Assembly: GCA_963082975.1 (NCBI GenBank)
Contig: OY720350.1
Coordinates: 14,912,910-14,976,909 of the forward strand
Reading direction: 5' to 3'
From: Labia minor
Lineage: Eukaryota > Arthropoda > Insecta > Dermaptera > Spongiphoridae
DNA: 64,000 bases
The notes under the pieces are model-generated. The model did not search any database, was not told where the DNA came from, and worked only from the letters and a program-made list of their open reading frames with translations. Position numbers and translations under genes: made by a program. The number at the start of each line of letters is the position of its first letter. The stretch's first letter is position 1. This document shows, piece after piece, positions 32,910 to 46,800 of the stretch.

Positions 32910-35052
32910 TATTCATAATTTATTTAAATATATTATTATTATTATTATTTTCATACTGTATTCATATACGTAGTGAAAGAAAAATGTGTTTTACTTTTAA
33001 TATATTTTCTTAGTGATGGGCTAATATTAGCTTTTCTAATTCATAAGTTTTACTGATATTCAAGGAGCACTTGGAGACTTGAAATGGGACTTTAATGAAA
33101 ATAAAATATGAATTTAAGTTTTAAACAAATACTGTAGAAAATATTTTAGAGAAATAAGAGACCTTAAAATAAAAGATTCTAAGATAATAATACAATATTT
33201 ATAAAATTTATTGAAGTATCTTTTGATTTTTGAGAAATAAAACACTCTTCCTTCTAAATTGGTAAGAGTATTCGTTGGGAATTGAAATAGAAAAACTATC
33301 CTATGTAAGATTTTGCTGATTAGCTGATATAATAGGATTTGTCTACAAAGATTAAAAAGGGAAAGTTCGCCTCTTTACTCATAGAAAGCCTAAATTAGAT
33401 TTGTCTATTTTTATTTTGCATTCAAAGATGAATTTTTACCTTTAAAAAATTCAATTTAACATCAAATCTTAAAAAAAAAATGTTTATTCAGGCATAAATG
33501 AAAGTTTTATTTTTACTAACTAAACCACCAATATTTTTTATATACTAGTAGATATATCTTATATTTTTTTGTTTAAAATTATATTAAATTGATTCAAGGT
33601 AAAAGCATAAATTTAATATAATTTGCGATCTTTTTCACAAAAATGTTTATATAATAAAACTCATAAAATGTTATTTTTTTAAAAAAAAAACAAAAGTTAA
33701 ATTTAATTTATAAAATTAATAAAAGATTATGCATATACCTATACTAATTTTTTAAAAAACTTTTTTTAGTGAATATAGTGAAGCAGATACGATTACAAAA
33801 CTTTCACTAAAATGCAGAATTAGTCAAAGATTGAGATGGAATCTTTCGTATGATTAAAAATATAATAATACTTTCTCTATACAAACTTAAAATGTTAACT
33901 AAAAATTAAATAAAAAGAAAGGATACATTAATATTTTATTAAAAATTTCCAAATATTTTAATATTTATCTTCAAATAAAATATAAAATAATTAATGGTTT
34001 AATTAATGGTTTAAATGGTTTTCAATTAAATCCTATCAAGAGAATATGATATTAAAATGTATTTATGAAAAAAATTATTTCTTGTTGTTCTAATTTGTGA
34101 CAGCTACAAAAATAATTAAATGCAAATATACGTTAAATTATCGTAATTCTTGCAAAAACAGATCTATTAAAAAATTTCAAAAAAAAAACAAAAAAAAACA
34201 ATAAAGTAAAACAATATGTGATTAATTCACTTTAAAACTAATTTTTAATTACTTATACTAATCTATAATTTATAAAATGTAGTAAATCAAATAATAATTA
34301 AGATAAATAATTATTAAAGATCATTACGTTACATCAAAACTTAAGAGAAACAATAAAAAAAACGAAGAAATTAAATATTTGTTGAGCGGATAAATTGATA
34401 AATTCTTCCTTATTGGTTTGATTGAAAAATTTATTTGCGGCAATCAGAAAGCTTGGCATTTCACTTTTTTTTTTTACTTTACCTTTTACCTTTCCCTTTC
34501 TTTTTCGGCATCCTCTTAATCGCTCTCAATTTAAAAGAAAAAGAAAAAAAACGTGTAAAAAATATGAATAATAGATCAATTTTTATTTAAATATTAAACA
34601 TTAAACGAATAAATTTTTATAAATATATTTTTTCAAGTAAAACTTATGTGTGTAATTAATCGTATTTTTTCTTATATTATATAATATTATTAAAAGTGAT
34701 TAAAATGATTAATAAATGGTTTAGTTATAAATCTAAAAAAAAAGAAAACATTCGGCTTATGCAAGAAGAATGATAAATTTAAAATTTCAAAAATTAGATA
34801 AATAATTATTAATAATATTGTTTGTATAAAAATAAAAGCCTTCCTTGTTTAAAATAGACTTGATATCTTTAGAAAGATGTAAAGAACCGAAACTTTATAT
34901 TCATCTTTGCTTTTAGTTAAATAAATTAGTATAAATATATAAAATAGAAAACTCATACCTTTACTGAATACTTAATTGTAATATTTTCTTTCTTTCTAAT
35001 TAATTAACCAATCTAGGTACCAACTAGAAGTTTAATAATAAAACATAAAAAT
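32910..35052. other. AT-rich spacer, no gene seen
   Basis: More than 2 kb of very AT-rich DNA with homopolymer runs (for example poly-T at 34467-34477). No tRNA, exon or shared repeat was found. Confidence 0.6.
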
Positions 35053-35527
35053 GAGCTGTGGCCAGGCTGAGAACCGACCGAGGATTTGAAATAAATTAAT
35101 TTCCAAACAACATTTAATATATATATATATAAAGTATAAAAAAAAATATTTTTAAAATTTGAATTAAAATGACTTAATTATATGTGGTTTTTATTTTTCT
35201 TATTACTCAATTATTAATTACTACTATATTTTAAGTGAAATATTTTCCGACAATGAATATAAAATTAATTATTTGTAAACTACCACTTCCGGTTTCCGGA
35301 TATACATCAAAAATTGATGAATTCATGCTACTGATGCATTAAGTAAACAAAATTTTATCAAAATCCGTTGAGCCGAACACGACTATACGAACGAACGGAC
35401 AGATATCATGCTAAAAATACTTTTTTCTGTTAACAAAATGGATGATTCGTGGAGATATGTCAAAATCTCCATAAGTGAAATTTGGTGTGAAAACAATACC
35501 TTCCCTTCCTATCGCCGGTCGGTAAAA
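35053..35527 (-). mobile_element. HINE-like family B, variant copy B4
   Basis: The 3' end at 35053 (complement of GAGCTGTGGCCAGGCTGAG) and the 5' end at about 35523 (TTTTTACCGACCGGCGATAG on the minus strand). Internal sequence agrees with B2 rather than with B5. The microsatellite is reduced to a few GAAC/GGAC units near 35385-35402. Confidence 0.8.
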
Positions 35528-37639
35528 ATCTAAAATTTATAAATTATTATTATAATTCTATTCTATTTGACTTAAAACATTTCTTTATAATTTCTTGTTT
35601 TTTGAATAGTTTTAACCTTTATAATAATAATTATCTCACGAGTAAATCAGACATCAAAATAATAAGCATGAATAGGAGAAAAAAAAATTATAAAAAATAA
35701 TTGATGCCTTTTTCCATAATAAAAGTTGAAAGAGTAATATTATTATTATTTATCTACTATTCAAAAATTATTATTTCTATTTATCGAACAAATTCTAGTA
35801 ACAGTTCTCAATTAAGAATCAAGAATTAAGAACGTTCATTTATAGAAATAACAACTAAATTCATATCAAAAATTGTTTTTATTAGATAATATCTAGACAA
35901 TATATTATATGAGATATGAACAACTCTGGATGAGACCCTTTTTACAAATTCTAAAATGATATTTTTTAACCCATTTATATTAAATATATAAATAAAAAAA
36001 TATTATAAAATAAACTTTTCTTGGAAAAATCTATTTATCTAGATTTTTATCAAATAATAAATAATTTCAACTAATTTTTTTAATTCCCGTTTCTTTCTAA
36101 TGAATTTGAATATTTGTAAATAGTTTAATATTATAATATAATTTTTTTTGTAGAATAATTCAAACATTTTATTATTATTTTGATTAGTTTTAATGAAAAT
36201 TGGAGTAATTTCATCCTCAAAATAATAAAAAAATATATAGTTCCTTGAAAATTTGAATTTAAACTTAATTCAGAAATTTATTTTATATTTCAAATACCAT
36301 TCAGACATAATATGTTTGAATATAGTATAATAAAAATATTATATATAAACTCTATTATTGTTTTATATAGAATGTTACCAAGTGAGCCGCATTTGAATCA
36401 GAAGCCACTTAAATAAAATATTATAATAAATTTTAAATATATAAACGAACTATTTTTTAAACTGAAGAAAGTAATGATGATTTACTGATACTATCGTTTT
36501 CCTGATTGACCAATAATAATCCAAAATTAATACATCATCCAAATATTAAAGAATATAATTTATATTCTTAAAATAAACTAAAAATATGTATACTTCAATA
36601 TCAATAAAATATTAATATATTCAATTTATTTTTTAATTTATTCCTATATATTATATATAATATTATTTTTTTAAAGAAAAAAAAAATAGAAAAAAAGTAA
36701 AACATTAGGAGGGGGTGATTTTATATTCTTAATGGTTGATTTTTGTTAAATGAAACTTCAACGAAATGGGAGTTAATGATTTGAAGACATTTATTAAATT
36801 AGGTCAATGTTTTCTTTCACTCCTTTTAAAGGGATATGAAAGAAATAAAAAGAAAAAATTAATCAAAGGTAATAAATGGATTTGGAGTATTTTAATTAGA
36901 CACTTGTTCATCGATCAATCGTTTGAAAATTAAACAAATAGGTTTTTATATAAAAATTTAATATATATCAAACCTAATAAATAAATATAATATAAAAAAT
37001 ATGATTTTATTTAAAAAATACTTTTCTTAATAAGGTTAAATAAGAAATTATGTTATTCATTATATAATTTGATTGTACTGTAATTCTACTATTTATTTCT
37101 AATTAACTAATTCCACAAATATACACTTATCAACACTCAAGAAATATATTTCTTTTTGAATAAATATTATATATACTAAATATCATTTCTTTTTTAAACA
37201 ACAAATGATACTACATAGTAAAAAAATTTAAATACTTTGATAAATTATCAATATATATAATAAATATAAAATATAATACTTATAAGTTTTATTTTTTTTA
37301 TATGTATATATTTTTGATTAAATCATCGTTTAAGAAAAACGCCTGAGCAATAGGCAATCATGTTATTTTAATTTTCAACAAATTTATTAAACAAACATCG
37401 CTTGTTTTCAATTACATCATAATCGATCAACATTAGTTAAGAAAATATAGTTGATGTTTCGAATAAATAAAATTAGTTAAGAATATAGGTATTCATTATT
37501 ATAAAATTAATTTAACTAAGTTGAGTGTTGATTGTTTCAAAACAATTCTCTCATTTTCTTAAGTAATTCAATTTTTCCAGTGAAAATGATTGTAGAAATA
37601 TTTAATAAATACTTTTTTGACCGACAACTAAATCTATTT
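35528..37639. other. AT-rich spacer, no gene seen
   Basis: Over 2 kb of AT-rich DNA. A short GC-richer phrase at 36376-36410 (CAAGTGAGCCGCATTTGAAT) is unexplained. No open frame of normal composition. Confidence 0.6.
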
Positions 37640-37773
37640 ATCTTTCTATCTATGTGGCTGTATGAAACTCTATTCTTGGCCGCAGCAACCACACTTCTCC
37701 AAGTATCCCTATGCTGAGCCACCACCATCCAACTCCTACTCTCTCCAATCTCTCTCACGTTCCTTCCTATATT
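37640..37773 (-). pseudogene. LINE 3' remnant
   Basis: Minus-strand frame reads REIGESRSWMVVAQHRDTWR and SVVAAAKN, the extreme C-terminus of the same LINE family as 14926-15322. It is followed by a GATA-type short tandem tail (37640-37660). The 5'-truncated form is typical of LINE insertion. Confidence 0.8.
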
Positions 37774-38019
37774 ACGGAAACTAAAAGAGTCCTTAATTAA
37801 TGTGAATGTGATATATTTAGCATATATTATTGAAGTGGATGAGTATATTTTGGCACAATAACATTATTTGAAATTAATGGATTAGTAAATAAGCCTATGA
37901 AATTTTACGAAAACAACTAAAAATATTTCTAATTATTCTTCGAAATTATTATTGAATGACTATATTGTATTTTTTTTTTTTATTTTTATAGAAATGATGA
38001 TAGTGAGATGAAGACTTAC

Positions 38020-38170
38020 CGGCAAAATTGAGCCACCCCTCAACCCGACACGGGTAGACGATGGATCCGAGACGGCGAGTCATCCTCAGCAATTGGACAC
38101 TGACACTGGCTTTTGCACTTAATACACTCACTATTTGACAGGTTAATAAGCCATTTTCATTCACTGTCAC
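38020..38170 (-). CDS. Candidate first coding exon, unidentified gene
   Basis: On the minus strand, an open frame ends at a strong donor (GCCG|GTAAGT; GT at 38018-38019). Possible starts are ATG 38170 or ATG 38083. From the latter it reads MTRRLGSIVYPCRVEGWLNF, then AG at the junction. The composition is that of a real coding sequence and the region upstream is GC-rich. No family was recognised and no following exon was found in the 38 kb downstream, so a very long intron or a false call are both possible. Confidence 0.35.
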
Positions 38171-38410
38171 ACTGTCACTTGCACATCAGTTAACGAATCA
38201 TAACGCTAATTGACAAAACGTTTTGAAAAATGAAGCGAGAACACCCTCTGGAATGTTCAAGTGCAGAGCGCACGCGGCTGACTGAATGGGGGGGTTGGTG
38301 CTCTGGCTATGCTCACGGACATCGTTCGGGTGTCGGCCACGAGGGGGCAATACTAAGCATTCACTCACCTGGAATTTTTCTCATAGGTTACAAATGAAAG
38401 TAACCGCCAT
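38171..38410 (-). promoter_or_regulatory. GC-rich upstream islet
   Basis: The most GC-rich 200 bp of this part of the window (for example CGTTCGGGTGTCGGCCACG at 38325), directly upstream of the candidate exon. A second donor-like site (CCAG|GTGAGT, minus, at about 38368-38374) could end a non-coding first exon. No TATA box or other core motif was identified, so a promoter is inferred only from composition and position. Confidence 0.3.
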
Positions 38411-40682
38411 TGACAATTTTTTACATTCTCAGAGGGAAAAAAACATCACTTACTCATCATTTAAAATTTATTTAATTTATACTTACAAATAAAATAATAT
38501 ATTAAAAACAAAATTAACAATCTATAAAATGTAATAAAAATATTTTTTAAAAATAAAATTATATAAATAAAACGCATATAAAATAATATTTAAGAAACTC
38601 TTTAAATAAAAATTTCAATTTAAAAATAATTTTTAATATATTAAATATATCTTAATATATATTTTGAAATAAATTAAAACTCTAGACTCTAACTATATAT
38701 GTAAAAATTTATTAAATGAATAAAAATACCTACAAATAAGAATTTTTTAATATGTAATTTGTTTATTTTTCGAAAAATACAGAATAGAATAATCATTTAT
38801 GTAATTATTTTAACAAAATATTTCATGTTTAGTTGAAATATGTATTAATATTTTATGGAACTTCTAAAGTTTCCTACAAATAAAATTTATAGTTCGTAGT
38901 GTTTTTTATACGTATGAAAAAGATTACTGTATATTTATTAAATTTTAAATATATAAATGATATTATAATGTTTATTACCATTAAAATGATATTTTAAAAA
39001 TTAAATAATACCGACAAAATTTTTAATTTTAATATATAATTGGAAATCTAAAATTATTATTTTTTTAGTGATAAATATAAAATTGATTTATTCAAATTAT
39101 TTTTTTGTTTAAACGTAACGTTTTGGAGGAAAACAAAAAGTAAATATAAACGAAGATATTTTAAACTTTTATTTTTAAGAATTTTTTTTTTTCTTTAACA
39201 AAATTTTCATCCAATTCAAATATAATTATATTAAATATTTTTAGTATTACAGTTTTTATCTATAAAATTCAAAGATCTAATGTGTATTTGAGATTATAAT
39301 ATAAATAAATGTAGTATGTATGATATATATAAATAAATTAATAGTATAAAAGGATATTTTTTTCAATATAATTTAAAAATAATCCAAATTATATCTAGAT
39401 GTATGATGAGGCTAACTTATTGAGTATTTGGTAAGTATTATTATTACATTATTTTCAATATTTTTTTTTTCAAATAATGAATAATTTGAATATACAAAAT
39501 TGTCATCTAAAATATTATTGATAGAATAATAGTTATGAAATATAGATAGGTAATACAATATGTTTAAACAAATATTTTTACAACAAATTCCTAATCTATT
39601 ACAATGAAACCTAAAGAGAGTAATATCAATTTCCTTCCCCTAAAATGCAAATATCTAAATCAAACATATTTATATTTTTAATCTGTCTCATCTATTCTAT
39701 TCTATTATTATACAAAAGTTGTACTTGTCAATTAATATTTTCTAATTTTTTTTTAAAAAATTGATTTTAAATAAATATGAGTTAATAAGAGTTAATAAAT
39801 AAATAATTCATTTATTATTATCCTATATATTATCCTATATAAATAAAAAATATTCAAAGATATTTTATTGGTAAAAGAAAATATTTTCAGCTATCTAGTA
39901 AAGTATAGACAGACATATAATCAAAATTAATATTATATATAAGAATCAATAAATTGAATTTTATTAAAATTTATAATAGAAAATGTTTTATAATTTGTCA
40001 GTAAATTAATAGATATGGATCAGTATATCAATGAATTTTAAATCAAATCTCATACGTTCTTAATTTTATTTTATACATGTTGCTATTATGTTGAATTAAT
40101 TATTATAAAAATTAACAATTATTTACAAAATATAAATAATTATAGAATGATTAAATATTTAGTTTATTTAATCAATTGAAATATATGAAGAAATCAAATT
40201 TTAAAATTGTGTAATAAAGTTTAGAAATTCTTAAATTAAATCAAAAAAGGGAACTCGAAGAATTTTTCAAACTAAAAGCAACATAAATTTATTGAGGAAT
40301 TTATCGGTAACTAATATTAAAATTGAAAATAAACACAAATTCAGATTGATTAATTTTTAAAGAATTTTTTAAATTTTCAAAAATTATTACTTACAAATAT
40401 GTATAAGATAAAAATCGTAATTATATTTTAATATAATTTTCAGACAAAAGAAAAAAGTTAAGATTGTGAAAGCATCAATAACATCAAGTATTCCTCCAAA
40501 AATATTTGCACACAATTATTTTAAAATACATCAAACTTGAATAAATTATTATTAAAAAACAAAAAAATTAATAATTAACTATTGAGTTATACATATATAG
40601 TATGTAGTATTATTAAGATATGTTACAAAAATAATTATTTATCATTTTTTTTAATTTTTATATTTTGTAAATGCATTTTGTG
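38411..40682. other. AT-rich intergenic DNA
   Basis: About 2.3 kb of very AT-rich sequence downstream of the stomatin gene. Nothing recognised: no repeat from the families named here and no credible frame. Confidence 0.6.
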
Positions 40683-40688
40683 TTTATT
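40683..40688 (-). terminator. Putative polyadenylation signal of the stomatin gene
   Basis: AATAAA on the minus strand, 70 nt beyond the stop codon at 40758-40760. The spacing suits a short 3' UTR. In DNA this AT-rich the hexamer is frequent, so the assignment rests on position. Confidence 0.45.
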
Positions 40689-40757
40689 AACCAAGTTATT
40701 GAAGAATGTAACAACCTCCATTGGTAAAATTGTAAAATTGTTTTCATTAATTTATGT

Positions 40758-40862
40758 TTACATTTTTCTTAAAAATGGTGTAACGATATCCATTGGCAAT
40801 GGGAATACAATTGTTGAATTCTTTTCCGCTGAGATGGTATTTAAGGTTTGCAGATACCGCAA
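40758..40862 (-). CDS. Stomatin exon 7 (residues 268-301 and stop)
   Basis: Acceptor ATATTTCAG|TTGCGG. Encodes [20 protein letters not shown], then [14 protein letters not shown] and TAA. The LRYLQTL and [12 protein letters not shown] motifs are the family's C-terminal oligomerisation and lipid-association segment. About 60 nt downstream, 40703-40726 weakly resembles the last coding part (both have CCAATGGA then GTTACA). This may be a short duplication. Confidence 0.93.
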   Translation of the reverse strand: MRYLQTLNTISAEKNSTIVFPLPMDIVTPFLRKM

Positions 40863-43800
40863 CTGAAATATTATAATATATAAATAAAAAATTAATTCAA
40901 AATCAATTAATTATAATTAAAATTAAAATTAATTCCCTTTATAATTAATACGAACGAAATTATTAAATTTGTATTTATTAAGATTAAAAATAAAAAAAAA
41001 ACGCCCGAACAGGGACTCGAACCCTGGACCCTTAGATTAAAAGTCTAATGCTCTACCGACTGAGCTATCCAGGCTCTTAATATTTAAGGTCAAAAATTAT
41101 TCTCTTATTTAGACTTAATTTATAATTTTTGAATTTTTACAATATATGAATGTGATCCTAAATTTAAAATCTTAGTCAAATAGTCGAATTAAGTGAAATA
41201 AGAAAGTTTTGTTTTAAATATACTATAATAAAAAGTATAAGAATACATATGCTTTTATGATAAATAGGTTCCATATATATTAGCAATATATTCAATTATA
41301 ATTTTGACCTTTATAATTAATATTAAATAAAATAATATTTTTATCAGAAAAAATTATTAATGTATCAAATATATTAAATTAATGTAATGATGGATTATTA
41401 AAATCAATATATATATAAATCATGCTTAGAATATTGAATTGATAAAACTATTTATCCATGAACATCACAGTACTAAACAGTAAATTTTATTATATTTTAT
41501 TTGATATATTGTAGTATATATTCAATAGATAATATATGGTAATGGCATCTAAAGTGGACATTATTACAAAACTTTTACTTAAAAAAGAATTATGAATGAA
41601 TGTATAATTAGGTACCTGTCCGATTTAGATGCCATCTTCATATACATTATATAATTTATTTATTTTAGTTATTTTAAGACATAATAATTGGATTTATGGT
41701 ATTCAAAAGTATATTATATATATATATTATTACATGTTCCATTAAAAATAACTAACTAATATTAACAAAAATTAATTTGATTAATTCAGAAGAATAGAAA
41801 TTCATTTTCTTCTTCAAGGAAAGAGAAAAATTAATTTAAGATTTTTGTATCTGTATTAATTTTTCATTCTTAATTTTGAGAAGATATAATTTATTAGTTT
41901 TGTTTTCTATAGATTATATATTTATAATAGCTGTATATTATAATAATTAATTATTTAACTAAATAATTATTTTTGTGAGAATCAAAACTATAAGATTTTT
42001 GATAATTCATACATGAAAACAAAAACAAAAAAATATTAAAAACATACTTGAAGAGCTGCAGGACTTTCTGCCATAACATCACTTGCTTCTTTAAGTGCTC
42101 TACTAGCTTTCATTTCACCCTCTGCAGCAATAACCTTCGCTCTGGCTTCCCTTGCAGCTTCAGCTTCAGCAGCCATAGCTCGTTGCAATTGGATGGGCAA
42201 GCGAACATCTTTGCTAAAATGTACAGAAATTGTCAAATAATTTATTGATGAAAAAAAGCTACGAAAAATTAAGAATAACATTTTCATAATTATAAATCTA
42301 TGTCTGTCTATCTCTATGGCTCTACGGAACTCGAAAGTTCTTGGCCGCAGCAAACACACTTCTCCAAGTATCCCTATTCTGAGCCACAACCATCCAACTA
42401 CAACCCTCTCACGTATCTTCCTACAGTGTTCACTCACCGCGTCCTTGGTCTTCCAAGCGGACGTTTCCCACTCGGTCTCCCAACCAATATATTTTTCGCC
42501 ATTCTTTCCTCTCCCATTCTAGCCACGTGCCCTGCCCATCGCAGCCTTCTCGATTTTATAATTCTAACTATATCTGGAGATGCACAGAGGTCATATAATT
42601 TTAAATAATATTAATAAATAATCTTAGAAATATTTTTTATTATATAAAAGAAAAGATTAATAATGAAAAGAAAGAAATAGAAAAATGATGTAAATCAGTG
42701 GTTCTCAACCTGTGGGCGCACTTTTGAAAAAGGTAAGATGATTTTGTGGTCAAACTTTTCGAACATTTCCGATTTTTTTCATTTTTTTTCAATATGGTTC
42801 TAGAAAAAAGATAAACTGTTTTCATTTTATTGGGGGGGGGGGGGGGGCGATGAAAATTATGATTGAAAATTTGGCCATGAATACTAAAAGGTTGAGAACC
42901 GCTGATGTAAATAATAAAATAAATTTGTTTTATGAATTTATCATTTAGGTATTTATTATCGATTATTATTTGTTCTAGATATGAAAGATTACTGATATTC
43001 CACAACGAATATTTCAAATATTGATAAATGTATTTATTACATTCTTTCCTTTTTTAGTAATCTATTTAAGATTTAAAAGAATATAATATACCATATATAT
43101 ATATTTATGTGAATTCAAAATAAAATTATTTTACGAATGTCAACATTAAATAAATTCCAAGACCGTCAAATAAATACATTTCTAAAATTCTTATTTTGTA
43201 TTAATAAACTTTTTCTATATCTATAGTATATAAAATTTCAATTTTTTTTTTATTTTACTACTCTCTATTACAACTGAAACCAAAAGTTTAAATTCTTAAT
43301 TGTAAATTAGATACTAGTCTTCTTGAGACTCCTCTAAAAGAAAATTCTAATTTATCCAAAATAAAATAACCAAAAATAAATTTTTTACTTAAAGTAATAG
43401 AATTTCACAATAGATATTTGATTTTAATTATTGATAAATAAATAAAACAAAATAATGGAAATATCTTAAAAAATAATTTTATTTCAATTCAAAAATTTTA
43501 TTAAGAGACCAAATAATTAGGGCTGAGAGACCTAGAAATTTCTATATATCACAAAATAAAAAGTTCAACTTACTCTCGTGTTTTAATGTTATTGTCTATG
43601 CCTCATATTCGTATTTGTCAATAAATTAATTGAATTCTTTCAATTCTTAGATTTATAAATAACTAATTAAAATATAAGATTAAAACTATTAATTAATTAT
43701 TGATTGATTTAATAATTTAATTAAGAAGTAAATTGTTGTAAGTTATTAAGATATTTATTTTTTTTTTAAATTTTTCTTTTTTAATTGTCTTACATTTCGA

Positions 43801-46800
43801 CTCGTTCTACTTTAACGCCCCACGGTTCTGTTGCTTCATCCAATGTCTTTTGCATTGTCAAGGCAATTGTTTCCCGTTCGCTTAAAATTTCACTTAAGAG
43901 TCGTGTTCCAAGAACATTCCGTAAAGTGGTAGCTGCCAATAGACGAGTTGAGTGGCTATAATAATAATAATAAATATATAATTGAAAGAAATAAATAGTT
44001 GTTTTTTTTACTTGTATTTCTCATATAATTACCTGTAATCTTCAACATTGTTTGTCGCCATTGTAGGACTGTTAACACGATAGAATACAACAGCATCCAC
44101 ATTGACAGTGACAGAATCTTTGGAAAGTACCTTTAAAATTATAAAATTATATTAATATGGATTAATACCATTGAAATTTAAGATTTGATATAATTAAGAT
44201 TGAGACCGACCTCTTGGGGAGGAACTTCAAAAGCCACTGTTCTCAAATCGACTTTACAATAAGTGTCGACACAAGGAAGGATGAAAAATATGCCTGGGCC
44301 ACGGGCTCCTTGACGTAATCGCCCTAATCGAAAAATAACTGTTCGTTCATATTCTTGAACCACCTGAAAAAATGATATGTAAAAACATTGGACAATAACT
44401 TTATTTATTGATCATGAGAAAAATTCAAAGATCATAATTCAAGAATTAATACACGAGTGTTTTTTTATTCTAAATGTCAATCAATAGATTAAATAAATAT
44501 TAGCTGGAAAAGTATAAATAGATATAAGCATATATTATTTTTATATAATATTTTTATTTATTAAATATATTAGAATAAATTGATATCTGATCTAAAAGTC
44601 ATATAATATAGTTTAATTAAGTTTAATATTATACGGCGTAGGTTTCTACATGTAGTATCTATGCATATAAAGATATTTTTACCGTCCGACGATAGTAAGG
44701 GAGGTATTGTTTTCACACCAAATTTCACATGTGGAGATTTTTACATATCTCTTCAAATCATGCATTTTGTTAACAGAAAAATGTATTTTTAGCATGATGT
44801 CTGTCCGTATAAATGTGTGTCCGTAAAAATGTGTAGAACTCGTACGGCTAAACGGATTTGAAATTTGGTGTATTTACTTAATGCATCAGTATGATGAATT
44901 GATCAACTTTTGATGTATATCCGGAAACCGGAAATGGTAGTATTACCGATCAACGATAGGAAGGAAAGGGTTTTTTCAAACCAAATTTCACATGAGGAGA
45001 TTTTTTACATATCTCCACGAATCATGCACTTTGTATTGGTTTTATCCTCGGGAAAATCATCTTCATTAGTTTTTTCTTAATTTAAAATTATATGACGTCA
45101 CCCAGTCCTTCATGACGACACAGCCAGCGCCTCCTTATATATTATAAATAAGATAAAATTAAAAATATTTATGTTATATCCATATCTGTTTTTATTGCAT
45201 TAATAGATATATTAAAATTATTTGAAATTGTTTCTGTTGCTGGAAATTAATTTATTTCAAACCGTCGGTCGGTTCTGTGCCTGGCCACAGGTAAACTTAT
45301 TTTATTTTCAAACAAAAAAATATGGTCATCAAAATTATTTTAAAATTTAGGAATTCCAAATTAATTTATTAATTATTTATTTAAAATTAATTTAATTTAA
45401 TTTATTATTTAATTATTTTTAGTTCAACTATTCAAAAACAAAAAAAATATATTGAGATATTTTAATATACGATTGCAGGTCAATAAATCCGTGAGTTTTT
45501 GAATGAAACACTGATTTTTGGATAAAATATTATTTTATTTTTCAACGTAGTCTCCTTTGAACTCATTACACTTTGTCCAATGTTTCTCCTTTTTTTTTAT
45601 CCCTTTCAAATAATAAGATTTGCCGGGGACATCTTTGGTGCCGAATCACCCCGAGAAACTCGCTGTTTTGACTCCACGTTTCATCCACGGTTAGGAAACG
45701 GCACAAAAACTTAGTTTCAGTGATGTGAATGTAAACCGATAGAATGAAAGCAACCTTATTACTCAATGAATAGGTTCGAACAGATAGAATCAAATGAATT
45801 GCTTAAATCGCAAGATGAAGATTTGACTGAAACCGACTTGGATAAAATTCTTCAAACCATTGCCTAAGCATTAAGATAATTAATTAAAATGTTCAAAATC
45901 TTCAATAAAATTGATTTTTTTATATATTTGTTTTTTTTTATTTTGTCACTTAGGAACGTATTCCCAATAATCCCATACAAATTATCATTTCGTATTCACG
46001 GTTTTTGTATTCGTTTTTGTATCCGCGAATAAATAGCTTTTTACTGTATAGTCTTTCAGGTTTTGAACATTATCCAGACGATTAAAAAATAAGGTGGTTT
46101 TAAAGATAAAGAATCGATCAAATATATTAAAATTTTAATTGTTTTCTTATTAAAATAATAAATATCAAAATCAAAACATTATATATCTATATTATTATTT
46201 TTATTACTATTATTGAAGTAAGTAGTAGTAGTCTTCATTCAAGAAAATCATGATAAAGGTTGAAAAAGATCTTTGTATTATTTATACAATGGAGAATTAT
46301 TAATATTATTAATAATAATAAGTATATATATATATATATATATATATATAAGAATAACATAAATTACCATTAGAAATATTAATCCAAATATTAATTACGA
46401 GTTTTTGAAAATCTAAATTGATTAATGATCATTTATAAGTTAAACACCAATTGAGATCATTCTGAGATAAGAAAATTAGAATAGAAACATAGATAATAAT
46501 CGACTGAGTCAATTAATTATTATATTTCAAACAGTACATATACTCACTTCGTAAATATAATATACCTATTCATTTATTAAAGTACCAAGAGGCTACTCTG
46601 AGAATTAGACACCTACCTATTATAATATCTAAACAATTTTTTTTTCATTATTTATTAAGAAATTATTTTGTAATTGAATTAATAAATAAACAAATTGAGG
46701 TTAGTTGGTTATTCATGAAAATATTTAATTAAAATAAGTAATTTTTATTACGGATATTTTTTATATTTTATCTACTCATTAAGCTCTTTAATTTATTTAT

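Noticed and set aside
38286..38492. 68-codon plus-strand frame in the GC-rich islet
   Set aside because: It lies opposite the better-supported minus-strand splice signals and shows no domain.
42048..42248. Plus-strand frame of 66 codons opposite exon 6
   Set aside because: Antisense shadow of the Ala/Glu-rich stomatin exon.
42036..42437. 133-codon minus-strand frame with a stomatin-like end
   Set aside because: Only 42048-42213 is exon 6; the N-terminal part is intron and LINE sequence read in frame.
42905..43030. 125-codon minus-strand frame across the hAT MITE (42640-43017)
   Set aside because: It runs through the MITE and its G16 tract (poly-Pro) and through AT-rich intron; no domain.
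44178..44363. 61-codon frame starting MVQEYER as a complete small protein
   Set aside because: It is exon 3 of the stomatin gene plus a few intronic codons past the donor at 44210; the first codon (GTG, Val) is internal.
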